Source: Pseudoalteromonas sp.
GTDB lineage: Bacteria; Pseudomonadota; Gammaproteobacteria; Enterobacterales; Alteromonadaceae
Assembly (NCBI RefSeq): GCF_018402495.1
Contig: NZ_JAGYIU010000004.1
Span: 496,001 to 560,000 of the forward strand
Direction of reading: 5' to 3'
Length of the DNA: 64,000 nucleotides
Part shown: in pieces, positions 53,689-63,247 of the stretch
Layout: every line of letters begins with the position of its first letter
How positions within the stretch are numbered: position 1 is the first letter of the stretch
Made by a program: the position numbers and the translations under genes
Notes under the pieces: model-generated
Database searches by the model: none
The model's input: the letters and a program-made list of their open reading frames with translations, nothing else
Told to the model about the DNA's origin: nothing

Positions 53689-54528
53689 ATGTCTACAGAA
53701 AATGCCTTACTGACTATTTTAGTTGACAGAATTAACAACGACACACTGGTGTTGCCAACGTTACCTGAAGTGGCGATTAAGGTTCGCCAAGCTGCTGATA
53801 ACCCAGATGTTAGTTTGATGCAGATGTCTGATGCAATAGCACATGACCCTGCATTGTCTGCGCGGATGATCAAAGTTGCAAATAGTGCCATTATGGGCCG
53901 CTCTGTAAAAGTATCTAATTTACATCAAGCGGTGACCCGTATTGGTTTAAGGCAAATAAAAAATATAGCAACGGCCATGGCAATGGAGCAATTATTTGTT
54001 TCTGATAATGAGCTAATAAAAGGTTATATGGCAAAAGCGTGGCAAAAAACGCTCAGTGTTGCTTCACACTCTATTGCTTTAACGGAGCTTTATTTAAAAA
54101 ACAATACTCACACATCGCTTAATCGCGATGCCATTACATTAGCCTCATTAGTTTACAATATTGGGGTATTACCTATTTTAACTGAGGCAGAGCGACACCC
54201 TGAAGTGTTTGCAAATCCCAGCTTTTTAGCCCACGCAATTCAACGTTTAAGTGGTAAAATTGGTGGTTCAATCATGAAAGCGTGGGAATTTCCAGATGTG
54301 TTCATAGACGTTTCTCAACATTGGGCTGATGCTAACTACCGTTCTACTGAGGTGAGTTATATCGACTTTATTCGCATTGGCGCAATACTTGAAGGAACAC
54401 TGCAAGTATCTGATAAGTCAGCAGCGCTGCAAACGTATATTGATAAAGGCATATTTCCTTCATTAGAAATGTTAGAGAGTGAAGAGTATTTGCATATGGT
54501 TGAAGACGTAAAAGAAATGTTTAGTTAA
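53689..54528 (+). CDS. HDOD-domain protein
   Basis: A 279-residue protein made almost entirely of an HDOD domain (LPTLPEVAIKVRQAADNPDVSLMQMSDAIAHDPALSARMIKVANSA, GLRQIKNIATAMAMEQLF, GSIMKAWEFPD). HDOD proteins are degenerate HD phosphohydrolases used in signalling; it lacks the catalytic HD pair. Monocistronic with a terminator after it. Confidence 0.9.
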   Translation: MSTENALLTILVDRINNDTLVLPTLPEVAIKVRQAADNPDVSLMQMSDAIAHDPALSARMIKVANSAIMGRSVKVSNLHQAVTRIGLRQIKNIATAMAMEQLFVSDNELIKGYMAKAWQKTLSVASHSIALTELYLKNNTHTSLNRDAITLASLVYNIGVLPILTEAERHPEVFANPSFLAHAIQRLSGKIGGSIMKAWEFPDVFIDVSQHWADANYRSTEVSYIDFIRIGAILEGTLQVSDKSAALQTYIDKGIFPSLEMLESEEYLHMVEDVKEMFS

Positions 54529-54541
54529 ATTTTTGAACAAT

Positions 54542-54574
54542 AAAAAGCACGATTAATATCGTGCTTATATTTTT
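54542..54574. terminator. bidirectional terminator
   Basis: AAGCACGAT / ATCGTGCTT stem with a TAAT loop and T-rich flank, between the convergent HDOD and rdgC genes. Confidence 0.88.
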
Positions 54575-54594
54575 AATACTATTTAATAAAGCTT

Positions 54595-55506
54595 TTACGC
54601 TAAATCGTCAGCATCACCTAAGCCCTGTGTAAGCTCTTCTAGCAATTGCTTAATTTCTTCAGATGCAAGAATAAAATCAGCATCTAGTTTAACCGCCATA
54701 TCTTCTTTAGGAATATCGGCATTTTCTTCTTTAAGTGTTTCTGAATAGCTTAAACGTTTAATTGAGCCATCGTTTTGTAGCATAAATTTAACGCGCTCTT
54801 GCCAATCAAGGGCAAGCTTAGTGACGCGCTTACCACTTTCAAGGTGTGACTTTACTTCATCACATGATAAATCATGGCCTTTAAGTTTTACTTGAGCACC
54901 ACTGTCATCTGCTTCTTCTAATTCAGCGTCAGAACCAATCGCAAACCCCTCTGGTGTACTAAAGTGAGTAAGCCAATCAGTTAAAAATACATCTAAATCA
55001 TAATTAGCAAATGCAGGAACAACGGGTAACGTGCCTAATGATTTACGTAATAGAGCAAGTAGTTCCTCTGCTTTATTAAAGCTTGCGCTATTAACTACTA
55101 CCCAACCATTTTCTTGGTCTATGAACGCAAACTGCAGGCTCGATTTTTTAAATGCTTGCGGCAATAGGGTATGTAAGATGTTTTCTTTTAATTCATCTTT
55201 TTCTTTTTTCTTTACCGGACGATTTTCTTCGGCTTCAATCTGATCAACTTTCTCAGCGACTAGTTCATTTATTACTGACGCAGGTAATACTTTCTCTTCG
55301 CGTTTTGCGCATACTAAAATACTTTTTTGTGAAAAATGAGAAAGGGTTTCACCATGCTTGCCTAATGCTTTTGTCCAGCCAAATGTTGCTAATTCTTGCC
55401 CTGTGCACGGACGAAATAGATCCTGTTCTAATGCTTTGTCAAAGTCTTCTTGAGTGTACGAAATGTCTTGTTTAAAGCGATAACATATAAGGTTACTAAA
55501 CCACAT
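54595..55506 (-). CDS. rdgC: recombination-associated protein RdgC
   Basis: A 303-residue protein from ATG 55506; an ATG five codons upstream is also in frame, but the family starts M-x-W-F-x-N-L. Recognisable blocks are MWFSNLICYRF, LFRPCTGQELATFGWTKALG, ENILHTLLPQAFKKSS and GFAIGSDAELEE. RdgC binds DNA as a ring and restrains RecA. A highly charged insert, VDQIEAEENRPVKKKEKDEL, is part of the family. Monocistronic. Confidence 0.93.
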   Translation of the reverse strand: MWFSNLICYRFKQDISYTQEDFDKALEQDLFRPCTGQELATFGWTKALGKHGETLSHFSQKSILVCAKREEKVLPASVINELVAEKVDQIEAEENRPVKKKEKDELKENILHTLLPQAFKKSSLQFAFIDQENGWVVVNSASFNKAEELLALLRKSLGTLPVVPAFANYDLDVFLTDWLTHFSTPEGFAIGSDAELEEADDSGAQVKLKGHDLSCDEVKSHLESGKRVTKLALDWQERVKFMLQNDGSIKRLSYSETLKEENADIPKEDMAVKLDADFILASEEIKQLLEELTQGLGDADDLA

Positions 55507-55548
55507 AGGGGAATGATCCATTTAAAAAATTTGTGCAATCATAGCAAT

Positions 55549-55574
55549 AAAAGCCGCTTCTAGAAACGGCTTTT
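55549..55574 (-). terminator. terminator after the histidine kinase gene
   Basis: AAAAGCCG / CGGCTTTT stem and loop just after the stop of the minus-strand kinase, with T-runs on both sides. Confidence 0.82.
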
Positions 55575-55579
55575 ATTAT

Positions 55580-57376
55580 CTAATCTTGCTTAAAAAGCGG
55601 CAGTGGAGATGGTATGTTTTTAGGGAACGAAATTCGATAATGTAATCCTTGATTCGGTTCACTACTGGCTTCAATTTTGCCATTGAGTGTTTGTTTTACT
55701 AAGTTGAAAATAATATGGGCGCCTAAACCGCTGCCACCTTTATCGCGTTTAGTGGTAAAAAATGGGTCGAACAAATGCTTTAGTTGAGCCGGCTTTAAAC
55801 CTATGCCGTTGTCTTGGTAATTAATAACTAAGTCGTCTTCATCGATATTTACCTCTATGGTAATTTGTCCACTGTTTATATTTTCAAAACCATGCAGTAA
55901 TGAATTCATAATTAAGTTAGTAAATATTTGGCTGATCACCCCTGCAGGTAGGTTAATAATTAAATCATCTGGGCAATGCAGGACAATGCTATGGGCTGTT
56001 TTTTTAATTTGTGGGTGCAAAGAGCGAATAACTTCGTTGATGTAGTCTTTAAAGTTAATTGTTCTTAGGGCTTCACTGGCCTGATCTACCGCAATTTGTT
56101 TAAAGCTGGTTATTAAATCTGAGGCACGCTCTAAGTTGTGAGAAAGCAGTTGAGCGCTTTGTGCTGCATCATTAATAAATCCCTCTAACGCAGCTGAAGA
56201 CAACGTTTTATTTTTATACGCCGTTTCTATTTCAGTTAACCGTTCTTGTAAAAATGAGGTGGCGGTAACGCCAATACCAATAGGGGTATTTATTTCATGC
56301 GTGATCCCAGCGACTAAACCGCCTAATACCGCCATTTTCTCTGAGCCAACCAGTTGCTCTTGCGCAAAGCTTAATTCATCTAGCGAGCTTTGCAGCTGAG
56401 TTTGTTTGCTTAACAGTTGTTGTTCGGTTTGCTTTCGTAAATCGACTTCTTCTGTTAATACTGCTTTTTGTCGTTCTAGTTCATATTTTTGTTGCTGTAG
56501 ATCGATCATGGCTTGGCTTAAATTTGATGTTTTACGCGCAACATCTTGTTCAAGCTGTAAATTTTGTTGATCAAGCTTTTGATTACTTTCAATTAGGTCA
56601 TGCTGGGTTTGTTTTAACTCTTTTTTATACTCAACAACTTTAGAGATTAGATTATTAAAAGAGCGTTCCATTACTTTTAGTTCATTATTTTCATCGCTGA
56701 CAATTTTAACTTGTTGACCATCAAGCTCTTCTAATTCTAGGTATTCAATTTGCTCAGTTAGCTGAGTAAGAGGCTCTGTGAGCAGCTTTCTAAACGCAAT
56801 TAAGAATAAAATGATTAAAAAGGTAGTTTTAATCATGGCGTTACCAATTAAAAAATAAATTGAGAGCATAATACGGCTAAAAATAACATCACGACTAGAG
56901 AACAAGGTAACGTCGCCAACTTGAGTAGCCCGACCTGAAAACTCAAAAATAAGGGGGAATGTATAGCCAAATAAACCGGCTTTGGTGTCTTCAACGATTA
57001 CATCTTCTTGCACAAGTTGCTGGCTGTAAAGATTATGAATATTGAGTGCGCGGCCTAGTTGCGAAATAATAGCGCCGTTGTCATCACGAATAATTACCCC
57101 CTCTACCATAGGTATGTCGAGTAACCCTTCTGCGGTGGTTATAGTTTGTTTTGTATTAAGCTCCCAAATTGCTCGGGTTAAGCTTCTGCCAAATGTTTTT
57201 TGTAATGTACCAAGCTCATCGCGTATATAATCTTTGGTATTGACGTACTCTGCGAAAATTTGTCCGCAGGTCACAACAAAGGTCAGTATAAAGTAAACTG
57301 ATAAAACCCGAGTAAGCAACTTTGTTGAAAGACTTTTTTGCGGCATGAGAGGCTTATATTTCCTTAAATTATTCAA
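55580..57376 (-). CDS. sensor histidine kinase
   Basis: Up to 598 residues from a TTG at 57376; an ATG at 57346 is an alternative. Two membrane segments (about residues 20-45 and 172-197) enclose a periplasmic sensor domain. A HAMP-like region and a long coiled coil (about 240-330) follow, then the phospho-acceptor His in GGLVAGITHEINTPIGIGV and an HATPase domain with NLIMNSLLHGFEN, YQDNGIGL and GGSGLGAHIIFNLV. The stimulus is unknown. A CheY-like gene lies 346 bp away on the other strand and may be its partner. Confidence 0.9.
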   Translation of the reverse strand: MNNLRKYKPLMPQKSLSTKLLTRVLSVYFILTFVVTCGQIFAEYVNTKDYIRDELGTLQKTFGRSLTRAIWELNTKQTITTAEGLLDIPMVEGVIIRDDNGAIISQLGRALNIHNLYSQQLVQEDVIVEDTKAGLFGYTFPLIFEFSGRATQVGDVTLFSSRDVIFSRIMLSIYFLIGNAMIKTTFLIILFLIAFRKLLTEPLTQLTEQIEYLELEELDGQQVKIVSDENNELKVMERSFNNLISKVVEYKKELKQTQHDLIESNQKLDQQNLQLEQDVARKTSNLSQAMIDLQQQKYELERQKAVLTEEVDLRKQTEQQLLSKQTQLQSSLDELSFAQEQLVGSEKMAVLGGLVAGITHEINTPIGIGVTATSFLQERLTEIETAYKNKTLSSAALEGFINDAAQSAQLLSHNLERASDLITSFKQIAVDQASEALRTINFKDYINEVIRSLHPQIKKTAHSIVLHCPDDLIINLPAGVISQIFTNLIMNSLLHGFENINSGQITIEVNIDEDDLVINYQDNGIGLKPAQLKHLFDPFFTTKRDKGGSGLGAHIIFNLVKQTLNGKIEASSEPNQGLHYRISFPKNIPSPLPLFKQD

Positions 57377-57722
57377 CTGTTAATGTTCGTTTATAAACAT
57401 TAGTTAATAAATGATTAAAAATAAACATATATTTTATAATATTGCTATTTAGCGTTGTTAAATAAGCAATCATTCTGTTCATATATCAATTGGGTTTCTA
57501 TTTGAGTACCGTTGGTTTTGGTAGGTTGTTTTTATTTGAGAGTAGTTAATTTACTGATTTGTATTGTGCAATTAAGCATTTTATTGATAACGTTAATAAA
57601 AGTTACAATAAATAGTCTGCTCATTGCTAATTTGGTTATACTTTTGACTGTTGCGGATTGGGCAACCAACTAATTTTACAGTGGGTTTAGGTGTTTTGTA
57701 TGAGGTTAATCAGTGAGTCATT
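57377..57722. other. non-coding region between divergent kinase and regulator
   Basis: About 346 bp of AT-rich DNA between the minus-strand kinase and the plus-strand CheY-like gene. It should hold both promoters. I see no ORF, repeat or strong palindrome in it. Confidence 0.5.
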
Positions 57723-58091
57723 ATGATGCGTTTTTCTATTTTAGTCTGTGATGATTCCACCGTCGCTCGCAAACAGGTAATGCGCTGTTTAAACGAGAGT
57801 ATCGATGCTGATATTCAGCAAGCAACTAACGGTAAAGAAGCGTTAGCGTTATTGCATCAAGAGCACTTTGATCTTGTTTGTCTAGATTTAACCATGCCAG
57901 AAGTGGACGGCATTGAAGTGCTTGAGCAAGTTAAAGCAAATAAAATAGAATCCTATGTATTGGTAATTTCTGCTGATATCCAACAAAAAATGCAAGCACG
58001 TGTCGCGCAACTAGGCGCAATTGATTTTATTCATAAACCAATTAATAAAACGCAACTGAGTGCGGTTTTGCATAAGTTTGGCATTTATTAA
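57723..58091 (+). CDS. CheY-like single-domain response regulator
   Basis: A 122-residue receiver with VCDDSTVARKQVM, phosphoacceptor Asp in LVCLDLTMPEVDG, Ser in VISADI and Lys in IHKPINKTQL. No output domain is present. It may act with the divergent kinase at 55580-57376; that pairing is inferred from position only. Confidence 0.9.
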   Translation: MMRFSILVCDDSTVARKQVMRCLNESIDADIQQATNGKEALALLHQEHFDLVCLDLTMPEVDGIEVLEQVKANKIESYVLVISADIQQKMQARVAQLGAIDFIHKPINKTQLSAVLHKFGIY

Positions 58092-58172
58092 TAAAATTCA
58101 TGATGAAAAAGACTGTTTTATCTTCTAATTTAGGGTTGACAGAATAGCCTGTGTTAAGGCAGTCTTAAGCTT

Positions 58173-58232
58173 ATGAAAACATTTAGTCTTGTAACGACCA
58201 TTATTATTACAACCACCATTCTTACTGGATAG
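58173..58232 (+). CDS. thrL: thr operon leader peptide
   Basis: A 19-residue leader, MKTFSLVTTIIITTTILTG, with six threonines and four isoleucines in a short run, as in enteric thrL. Ribosome stalling here when charged tRNA-Thr or tRNA-Ile is scarce would control the attenuator that follows. It ends 26 bp before the terminator stem. Confidence 0.9.
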   Translation: MKTFSLVTTIIITTTILTG

Positions 58233-58257
58233 TGGCATAGGTCGGTGCAACAAATTT

Positions 58258-58293
58258 AAAGGCCTGTGTTCACTTAGAACACAGGCCTTTTTT
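58258..58293 (+). terminator. thr attenuator
   Basis: AAAGGCCTGTGTTC / GAACACAGGCCTTT, a very stable stem followed by TTTTT, lies between thrL and thrA. A copy of its left arm, GCCTGTGTT, occurs at 58147-58155 and could compete for the right arm if it is transcribed. Confidence 0.9.
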
Positions 58294-58321
58294 CGTTTTA
58301 TGGAATGAGGAAACATAAAAA

Positions 58322-60739
58322 ATGCGCGTATTAAAATTTGGCGGCTCATCGCTCGCTGATTTTGCCTGTTTAGAGCAAGTTGCTGCACTCGCTAAGGCAC
58401 AATTAAAAGATGAAATGTTACTGGTACTGTCAGCCCCAGGTGGCATGACTGACTCGTTAGTTAATTTAGCTAGTACTGCAGAGCAGGGGCATGACTTTAG
58501 CGAACAATGGGATTCACTGACTAGCCGATGCAACACGCTTAAAGCGGCGGTAGAGGAAAAGCAAGGAGCAGTTCAAAACTGGCCTGACTTTAACGAACTT
58601 AAAAATAAGCTTGATGGTATTGCCCTGATAAAGTGCTGCCCTGATCAGGTCAGAGCATTCATTATTAGCTTTGGTGAGCGTGTTAGCGTATCGCTAATGC
58701 AAAGCCTATTAGCCGATCATAACGCGCATTATTTACAAGCAACAGATTGTATTGTTTCAACCGGCGGATACATAGACGCAGAAGCGGATTTAGTGGCCAG
58801 TAAAGCACGTTTTCAAGCAGTGTTAAAAGAATCGCCAGCAACGGTTTATATTATGCCGGGCTTTACTGCAAGTAATGATGAAGGGGAGCTCACAACGCTT
58901 GGTCGTAATGGGTCTGACTACTCGGCGGCGATTGCTGCGGCGTGTTTAGAGGCGCAAGTGTGCCAAATATGGACTGACGTTGATGGTGTATACAGCGCCG
59001 ATCCGCGTTATATCAAAAAAGCCACTAAGGTTGATTTCCTATCTTATAAAGAAGCGATGGAACTTTCTTATTTTGGCGCTAAAGTATTGCACCCTAAAAC
59101 TATCCTACCGTGTGCAAAAGCAGGGGTGCCATGCGAAATTAAAAACACTCATAACCCAGATGCGCAAGGCTCACTAATTAGTAACGATACGGTATCTGAT
59201 GAACCAGTAAAAGCACTCTCAAGCCTACAAAATTTAGCTATGCTGACCGTTTCAGGCCCAGGCATGAAAGGTAAAGTAGGCATGGCATCGAAAGTATTTA
59301 ATGCATTGGCACATGATAACGTATCAATTGTACTCATTACCCAGTCATCATGTGAATTTAGCATTAGTTTTTGTGTGCATGAAAGCGATTTAAATCTAGC
59401 GTTAAGTGCGTTGCAAGTAGCCTTTGACTTAGAGTCAAAAGCGGGGCTCATTGAGCCGGTAAATGTGCAACGTAATTTAGCAATAGTAACGTTAGTCGGT
59501 GATAACATGCGTGCCCATAAGGGGTTAGCGGCTAAGTTTTTTGCATCGCTTGCACAAGCGCAAGTAAACATTGTTGCTATAGCGCAAGATTCAACAGAAA
59601 GTGCTATTTCAGCCGTTATTGACGGTGAATTATGTAATGACGCGGTTAAAATTTGTCATGAAAACTTTTTCACTCATGTTCCTTCAATTGATGTGTTTTT
59701 ATTGGGCTGTGGCTTAGTCGGCCAAGAGCTAATTAACCAACTTGAGCGTCAACAAGCATGGCTTGAAAAGCGTAATATTAAATTAAACCTATATGGTGTT
59801 GCCAACTCTCGTCAATTACACCTTGATGGTGAGGGGATTGCGTTTGATGATTGGCAGCAAAAACTGGCGCAGTCAGAGCAAGCGTTTGATTTAAAACTGG
59901 TCGAGCAGTTTGTTAAGCAAAATCATTTAGTTAATCCAGTGCTAGTTGACTGTACTTCATCAGATGCCTTAGCTGCACAATATGTAGATTTTTTAAATGC
60001 AGGTTTTCATGTCGTGGCTGCCAATAAAAAAGCCACCACGAGCTCATATACGTATTACCAAGATTTAATTGCAGCAACACATAAAAATAATCGTAAGTTT
60101 TTATACGAAACTAACGTAGGTGCAGGTTTACCTGTAATTGATAACTTGCAATCGTTGTTTGGTGCAGGTGATGAGTTACTTGAGTTTAGTGGTATTTTAT
60201 CAGGCTCGCTTTCATACATGTTTGGTGCACTAGAAGATGGTTTATCACTTTCTGAAGCAACAATTAAAGCCAAAGAAAGCGGGTTTACAGAGCCCGATCC
60301 GCGCGATGACTTATCGGGAACTGACGTAGCACGTAAATTACTGATCATCGCACGCGAAGCCGGTATGAAATTAGAGCTTAGTGATATTGAAGTGGAGTCG
60401 GTTTTACCGCCAAGTTTTGCCCAAGGTGACAACGTTGAGCAGTTTATGGCGAAATTACCTAGCTTAGATGCTGGTTTTAACGACCGTGTGCAAAGTGCAG
60501 CAAGTGAAGGTAAAGTACTTCGCTACGTAGGCACAATTAAAAATGGTCACTGTAAGGTCGGAATCGAAGCCGTGGATTCATCACATGCATTGAATGTTAT
60601 TCGTGATGGTGAAAATGCACTGGCTATTTTAAGCCAATACTACCAACCGCGTCCGTTTGTAATTCGTGGTTATGGGGCTGGCTCTGCAGTAACGGCTGCG
60701 GGTGTATTTGCAGACATCTTAAAAACATTATCTCGCTAG
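58322..60739 (+). CDS. thrA: bifunctional aspartokinase/homoserine dehydrogenase I
   Basis: An 805-residue fusion enzyme. The N-terminal aspartokinase begins [13 protein letters not shown] and has [20 protein letters not shown] domains follow (about residues 300-450). The C-terminal homoserine dehydrogenase (from about 455) starts [13 protein letters not shown] and includes [10 protein letters not shown] and [16 protein letters not shown]. It catalyses the first and third steps to threonine and is feedback-inhibited through the ACT domains in the family. Confidence 0.96.
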   Translation: MRVLKFGGSSLADFACLEQVAALAKAQLKDEMLLVLSAPGGMTDSLVNLASTAEQGHDFSEQWDSLTSRCNTLKAAVEEKQGAVQNWPDFNELKNKLDGIALIKCCPDQVRAFIISFGERVSVSLMQSLLADHNAHYLQATDCIVSTGGYIDAEADLVASKARFQAVLKESPATVYIMPGFTASNDEGELTTLGRNGSDYSAAIAAACLEAQVCQIWTDVDGVYSADPRYIKKATKVDFLSYKEAMELSYFGAKVLHPKTILPCAKAGVPCEIKNTHNPDAQGSLISNDTVSDEPVKALSSLQNLAMLTVSGPGMKGKVGMASKVFNALAHDNVSIVLITQSSCEFSISFCVHESDLNLALSALQVAFDLESKAGLIEPVNVQRNLAIVTLVGDNMRAHKGLAAKFFASLAQAQVNIVAIAQDSTESAISAVIDGELCNDAVKICHENFFTHVPSIDVFLLGCGLVGQELINQLERQQAWLEKRNIKLNLYGVANSRQLHLDGEGIAFDDWQQKLAQSEQAFDLKLVEQFVKQNHLVNPVLVDCTSSDALAAQYVDFLNAGFHVVAANKKATTSSYTYYQDLIAATHKNNRKFLYETNVGAGLPVIDNLQSLFGAGDELLEFSGILSGSLSYMFGALEDGLSLSEATIKAKESGFTEPDPRDDLSGTDVARKLLIIAREAGMKLELSDIEVESVLPPSFAQGDNVEQFMAKLPSLDAGFNDRVQSAASEGKVLRYVGTIKNGHCKVGIEAVDSSHALNVIRDGENALAILSQYYQPRPFVIRGYGAGSAVTAAGVFADILKTLSR

Positions 60740-60748
60740 GAGTCAGTC

Positions 60749-61684
60749 ATGATTGAAGTATATGCACCGGCGTCTATTGGTAATTTTGCCGTTGGCTTTG
60801 ATGCGCTGGGCGCCGCACTAGCGCCCATTGATGGCGGTTTATTAGGTGATGTGGCGGTTGTGAGTGCCGCATCGAGTGATGAATTTATTTGTACAGGCGA
60901 CTATGCACATAAGCTACCTAGTGATGCGCAAGAAAATTTAGCGTATCAGTGTTTAGTGCATTTTCGTAAACAAGTTGCGCCTGATATGCCTGCGGTAAAG
61001 CTCGAGCTTAGGAAAAACTTGCCGATTGGTTCGGGATTAGGCTCAAGTGCCTGCTCTGTGGTGGCGACATTTGCAGCACTGGATAAATTTGCCAAAACTA
61101 ATTTAAGCCAAGTAGAGCTTATTGAACTTATGGCTGATTTTGAAGCCGTTGTAAGTGGGGGGCGCCATTACGATAACATCACACCGTGTTACTTAGGCGG
61201 CTTACAGCTAACCGGTGATTTAATTCCTGATAAATCTATTGCTTTACCTGTCGATGAAAACTGGTATTACGTTGCTGCATTTCCGGGTTTTTCGCTCAAT
61301 ACTGCGAAGGCGCGTTCTGTTTTACCAAAAGCGCTCAGTATGCATGCGGGGGTTGAGTTTGCTCAGCGCTTATCGGCGTTTAGTAGCTTACTGTTAACAG
61401 GGCGTTTTGATGATGCATTAAGCATTATGAAAGACGAAATAGCAGAGCCATACCGTGCGCCACTTATAAGCGGCTTTAGTGATGCTAAAGCAAGCTTACC
61501 AGCACTGGGTGCTGAAGTTGTGAGTATTTCAGGCGCAGGGCCGACCTTGTTTAGTGTATGTAAAACGCTTGAAGCGGCAGAGCAATGCGCGCAGTGGCTA
61601 GAGGAAAATTACATCAACGAGCAAGGTTTTTGCCATATTTGTAAATTAGATAACGACGGCACGCGTCAATTAAATGTTTTATAG
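60749..61684 (+). CDS. thrB: homoserine kinase
   Basis: A 311-residue GHMP kinase with ASIGNFAVGFDALG and the ATP-binding LPIGSGLGSSACSVVA. The C-terminal GAEVVSISGAGPTLFSV is also typical. It phosphorylates homoserine. It starts 9 bp after thrA and ends 11 bp before thrC, in the same operon. Confidence 0.96.
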   Translation: MIEVYAPASIGNFAVGFDALGAALAPIDGGLLGDVAVVSAASSDEFICTGDYAHKLPSDAQENLAYQCLVHFRKQVAPDMPAVKLELRKNLPIGSGLGSSACSVVATFAALDKFAKTNLSQVELIELMADFEAVVSGGRHYDNITPCYLGGLQLTGDLIPDKSIALPVDENWYYVAAFPGFSLNTAKARSVLPKALSMHAGVEFAQRLSAFSSLLLTGRFDDALSIMKDEIAEPYRAPLISGFSDAKASLPALGAEVVSISGAGPTLFSVCKTLEAAEQCAQWLEENYINEQGFCHICKLDNDGTRQLNVL

Positions 61685-61695
61685 GATAAAGAATC

Positions 61696-62979
61696 ATGCA
61701 ATTACATAATTTAAAAGAATATTCACAAAAAGTGTCGTTTGTTGAAGCTGTAAAAACAGGACTGGGGCGTAATCAAGGTGTGTTTTTTCCAGAGTCGTTA
61801 GCGCCATTAAGTGATGTTGATGCATTACTAGATATGGACTTTGTTACTCGCAGTGGCAAAATTCTATCGCACCTTATTGGTGACGAGCTACCAAGTGATA
61901 CTGTTGCCCAGATGGTTAAGAATGCGTTTAATTTTCCGGTTAAGTTGGTGGAAGTTGAAGATAATACCTATTGCTTAGAGTTATTTCACGGCCCAACACT
62001 GGCATTTAAAGATTTTGGTGGCCGTTTTATGGCCGAGTGCTTGGCGCAATTTAATCAAGGTGAAAAAGTCACTATTTTAACTGCAACATCGGGTGATACC
62101 GGAGCTGCCGTAGCGCATGCTTTTTATAACAAGCCCAATATTGATGTCGTTATTTTATACCCTAAAGGTAAAATTTCATTAGCGCAGCAAAAGTTATTTA
62201 CAACGCTTGGTGACAATATTCACTGTTATGCGATTGAGGGTAGTTTTGATGATTGCCAAGAGTTGGTTAAAAAATCATTTTTAGATGAAGAGCTAAAATC
62301 GAAGTTAGGTTTAAACTCAGCAAATTCAATTAACATTAGCCGGTTAGTCGCGCAGGTGTGTTATTACTTTGAAGCCATTGCCCAACTGCCAAAAGAAAAG
62401 CGTGCTACAGCGCATATTTCAGTACCCAGTGGTAACTTTGGTAATGTGTGTGCGGCTATGATTGGCGCTGTTATTGGTATGCCAGTTGGTAAACTAAGTG
62501 CGACTACAAACCAAAACGACACAGTACCGCGCTTTATGCTTGATAAAAATTGGACGCCTAATGCGACAATTGAATCGCTTTCAAATGCAATGGATGTGAG
62601 TAAACCTAATAACTGGCCACGTGTGCAATCAATGTTAGATAATAACTGGTTTAGTTATGATAACTTTTATTCGGTGAGTGTTGATGAGCAGCAAACACAA
62701 ACAGTGATGAAAAAAATTCAACAGCTTGGCTATATTGCAGAGCCTCACACCGCAATTGCTTACCAAGGTCTTGTAGAAAATAAGGCGGCAGATGCTGTGG
62801 GGATTTTTTTAGCGACTGCGCATCCGGCCAAATTTAAAGACAGCGTTGAGGATATCCTTAATGTTGAATTAGATATGCCAAAGCCGTTAGCCGATGCATT
62901 AGCAAAGCTGTGTTTAGCCACTGATATGCACAACGATTATGATATTTTGCGTACAGAGTTGTTTAAAAAGCTTGCCTAA
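61696..62979 (+). CDS. thrC: threonine synthase
   Basis: A 427-residue PLP enzyme of the short threonine synthase type. The PLP lysine lies in HGPTLAFKDFGGRFMAE, with TSGDTGAAVAHAF and SVPSGNFGNVCA downstream. It converts O-phosphohomoserine to threonine, the last step of the pathway. Confidence 0.96.
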   Translation: MQLHNLKEYSQKVSFVEAVKTGLGRNQGVFFPESLAPLSDVDALLDMDFVTRSGKILSHLIGDELPSDTVAQMVKNAFNFPVKLVEVEDNTYCLELFHGPTLAFKDFGGRFMAECLAQFNQGEKVTILTATSGDTGAAVAHAFYNKPNIDVVILYPKGKISLAQQKLFTTLGDNIHCYAIEGSFDDCQELVKKSFLDEELKSKLGLNSANSINISRLVAQVCYYFEAIAQLPKEKRATAHISVPSGNFGNVCAAMIGAVIGMPVGKLSATTNQNDTVPRFMLDKNWTPNATIESLSNAMDVSKPNNWPRVQSMLDNNWFSYDNFYSVSVDEQQTQTVMKKIQQLGYIAEPHTAIAYQGLVENKAADAVGIFLATAHPAKFKDSVEDILNVELDMPKPLADALAKLCLATDMHNDYDILRTELFKKLA

Positions 62980-62993
62980 AAAAGGCAGATAAT

Positions 62994-63018
62994 AAAAGCG
63001 GCTTAGGCCGCTTTTTTT
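62994..63018 (+). terminator. terminator of the thr operon
   Basis: AAAAGCGGC / GCCGCTTTT with a short loop and a T-run of seven, just after thrC. Confidence 0.9.
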
Positions 63019-63247
63019 GTTTATTTATGCATCGCTTTAGACATAACGCATAAGCTATATAAATGTAGTAAATAAAATTCATTTAAAATTGTTATTAGTT
63101 TATAAAAAAATATCATCATCAAAATGCTGTGAAATAGTTTCAATCCCTGTTTAAATATCCTCAACTTAAGAGCGTAGGCAAAACGTCGTTTTAAGCGTAC
63201 AATAAAGCCTCTAAAAAATACCCATACACGTTGCCCAGGAGACCCCA

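Noticed and set aside
59149..59571. 140-codon antisense ORF within thrA
   Set aside because: It is antisense to the ACT-domain region of thrA, with no ribosome-binding site or family.
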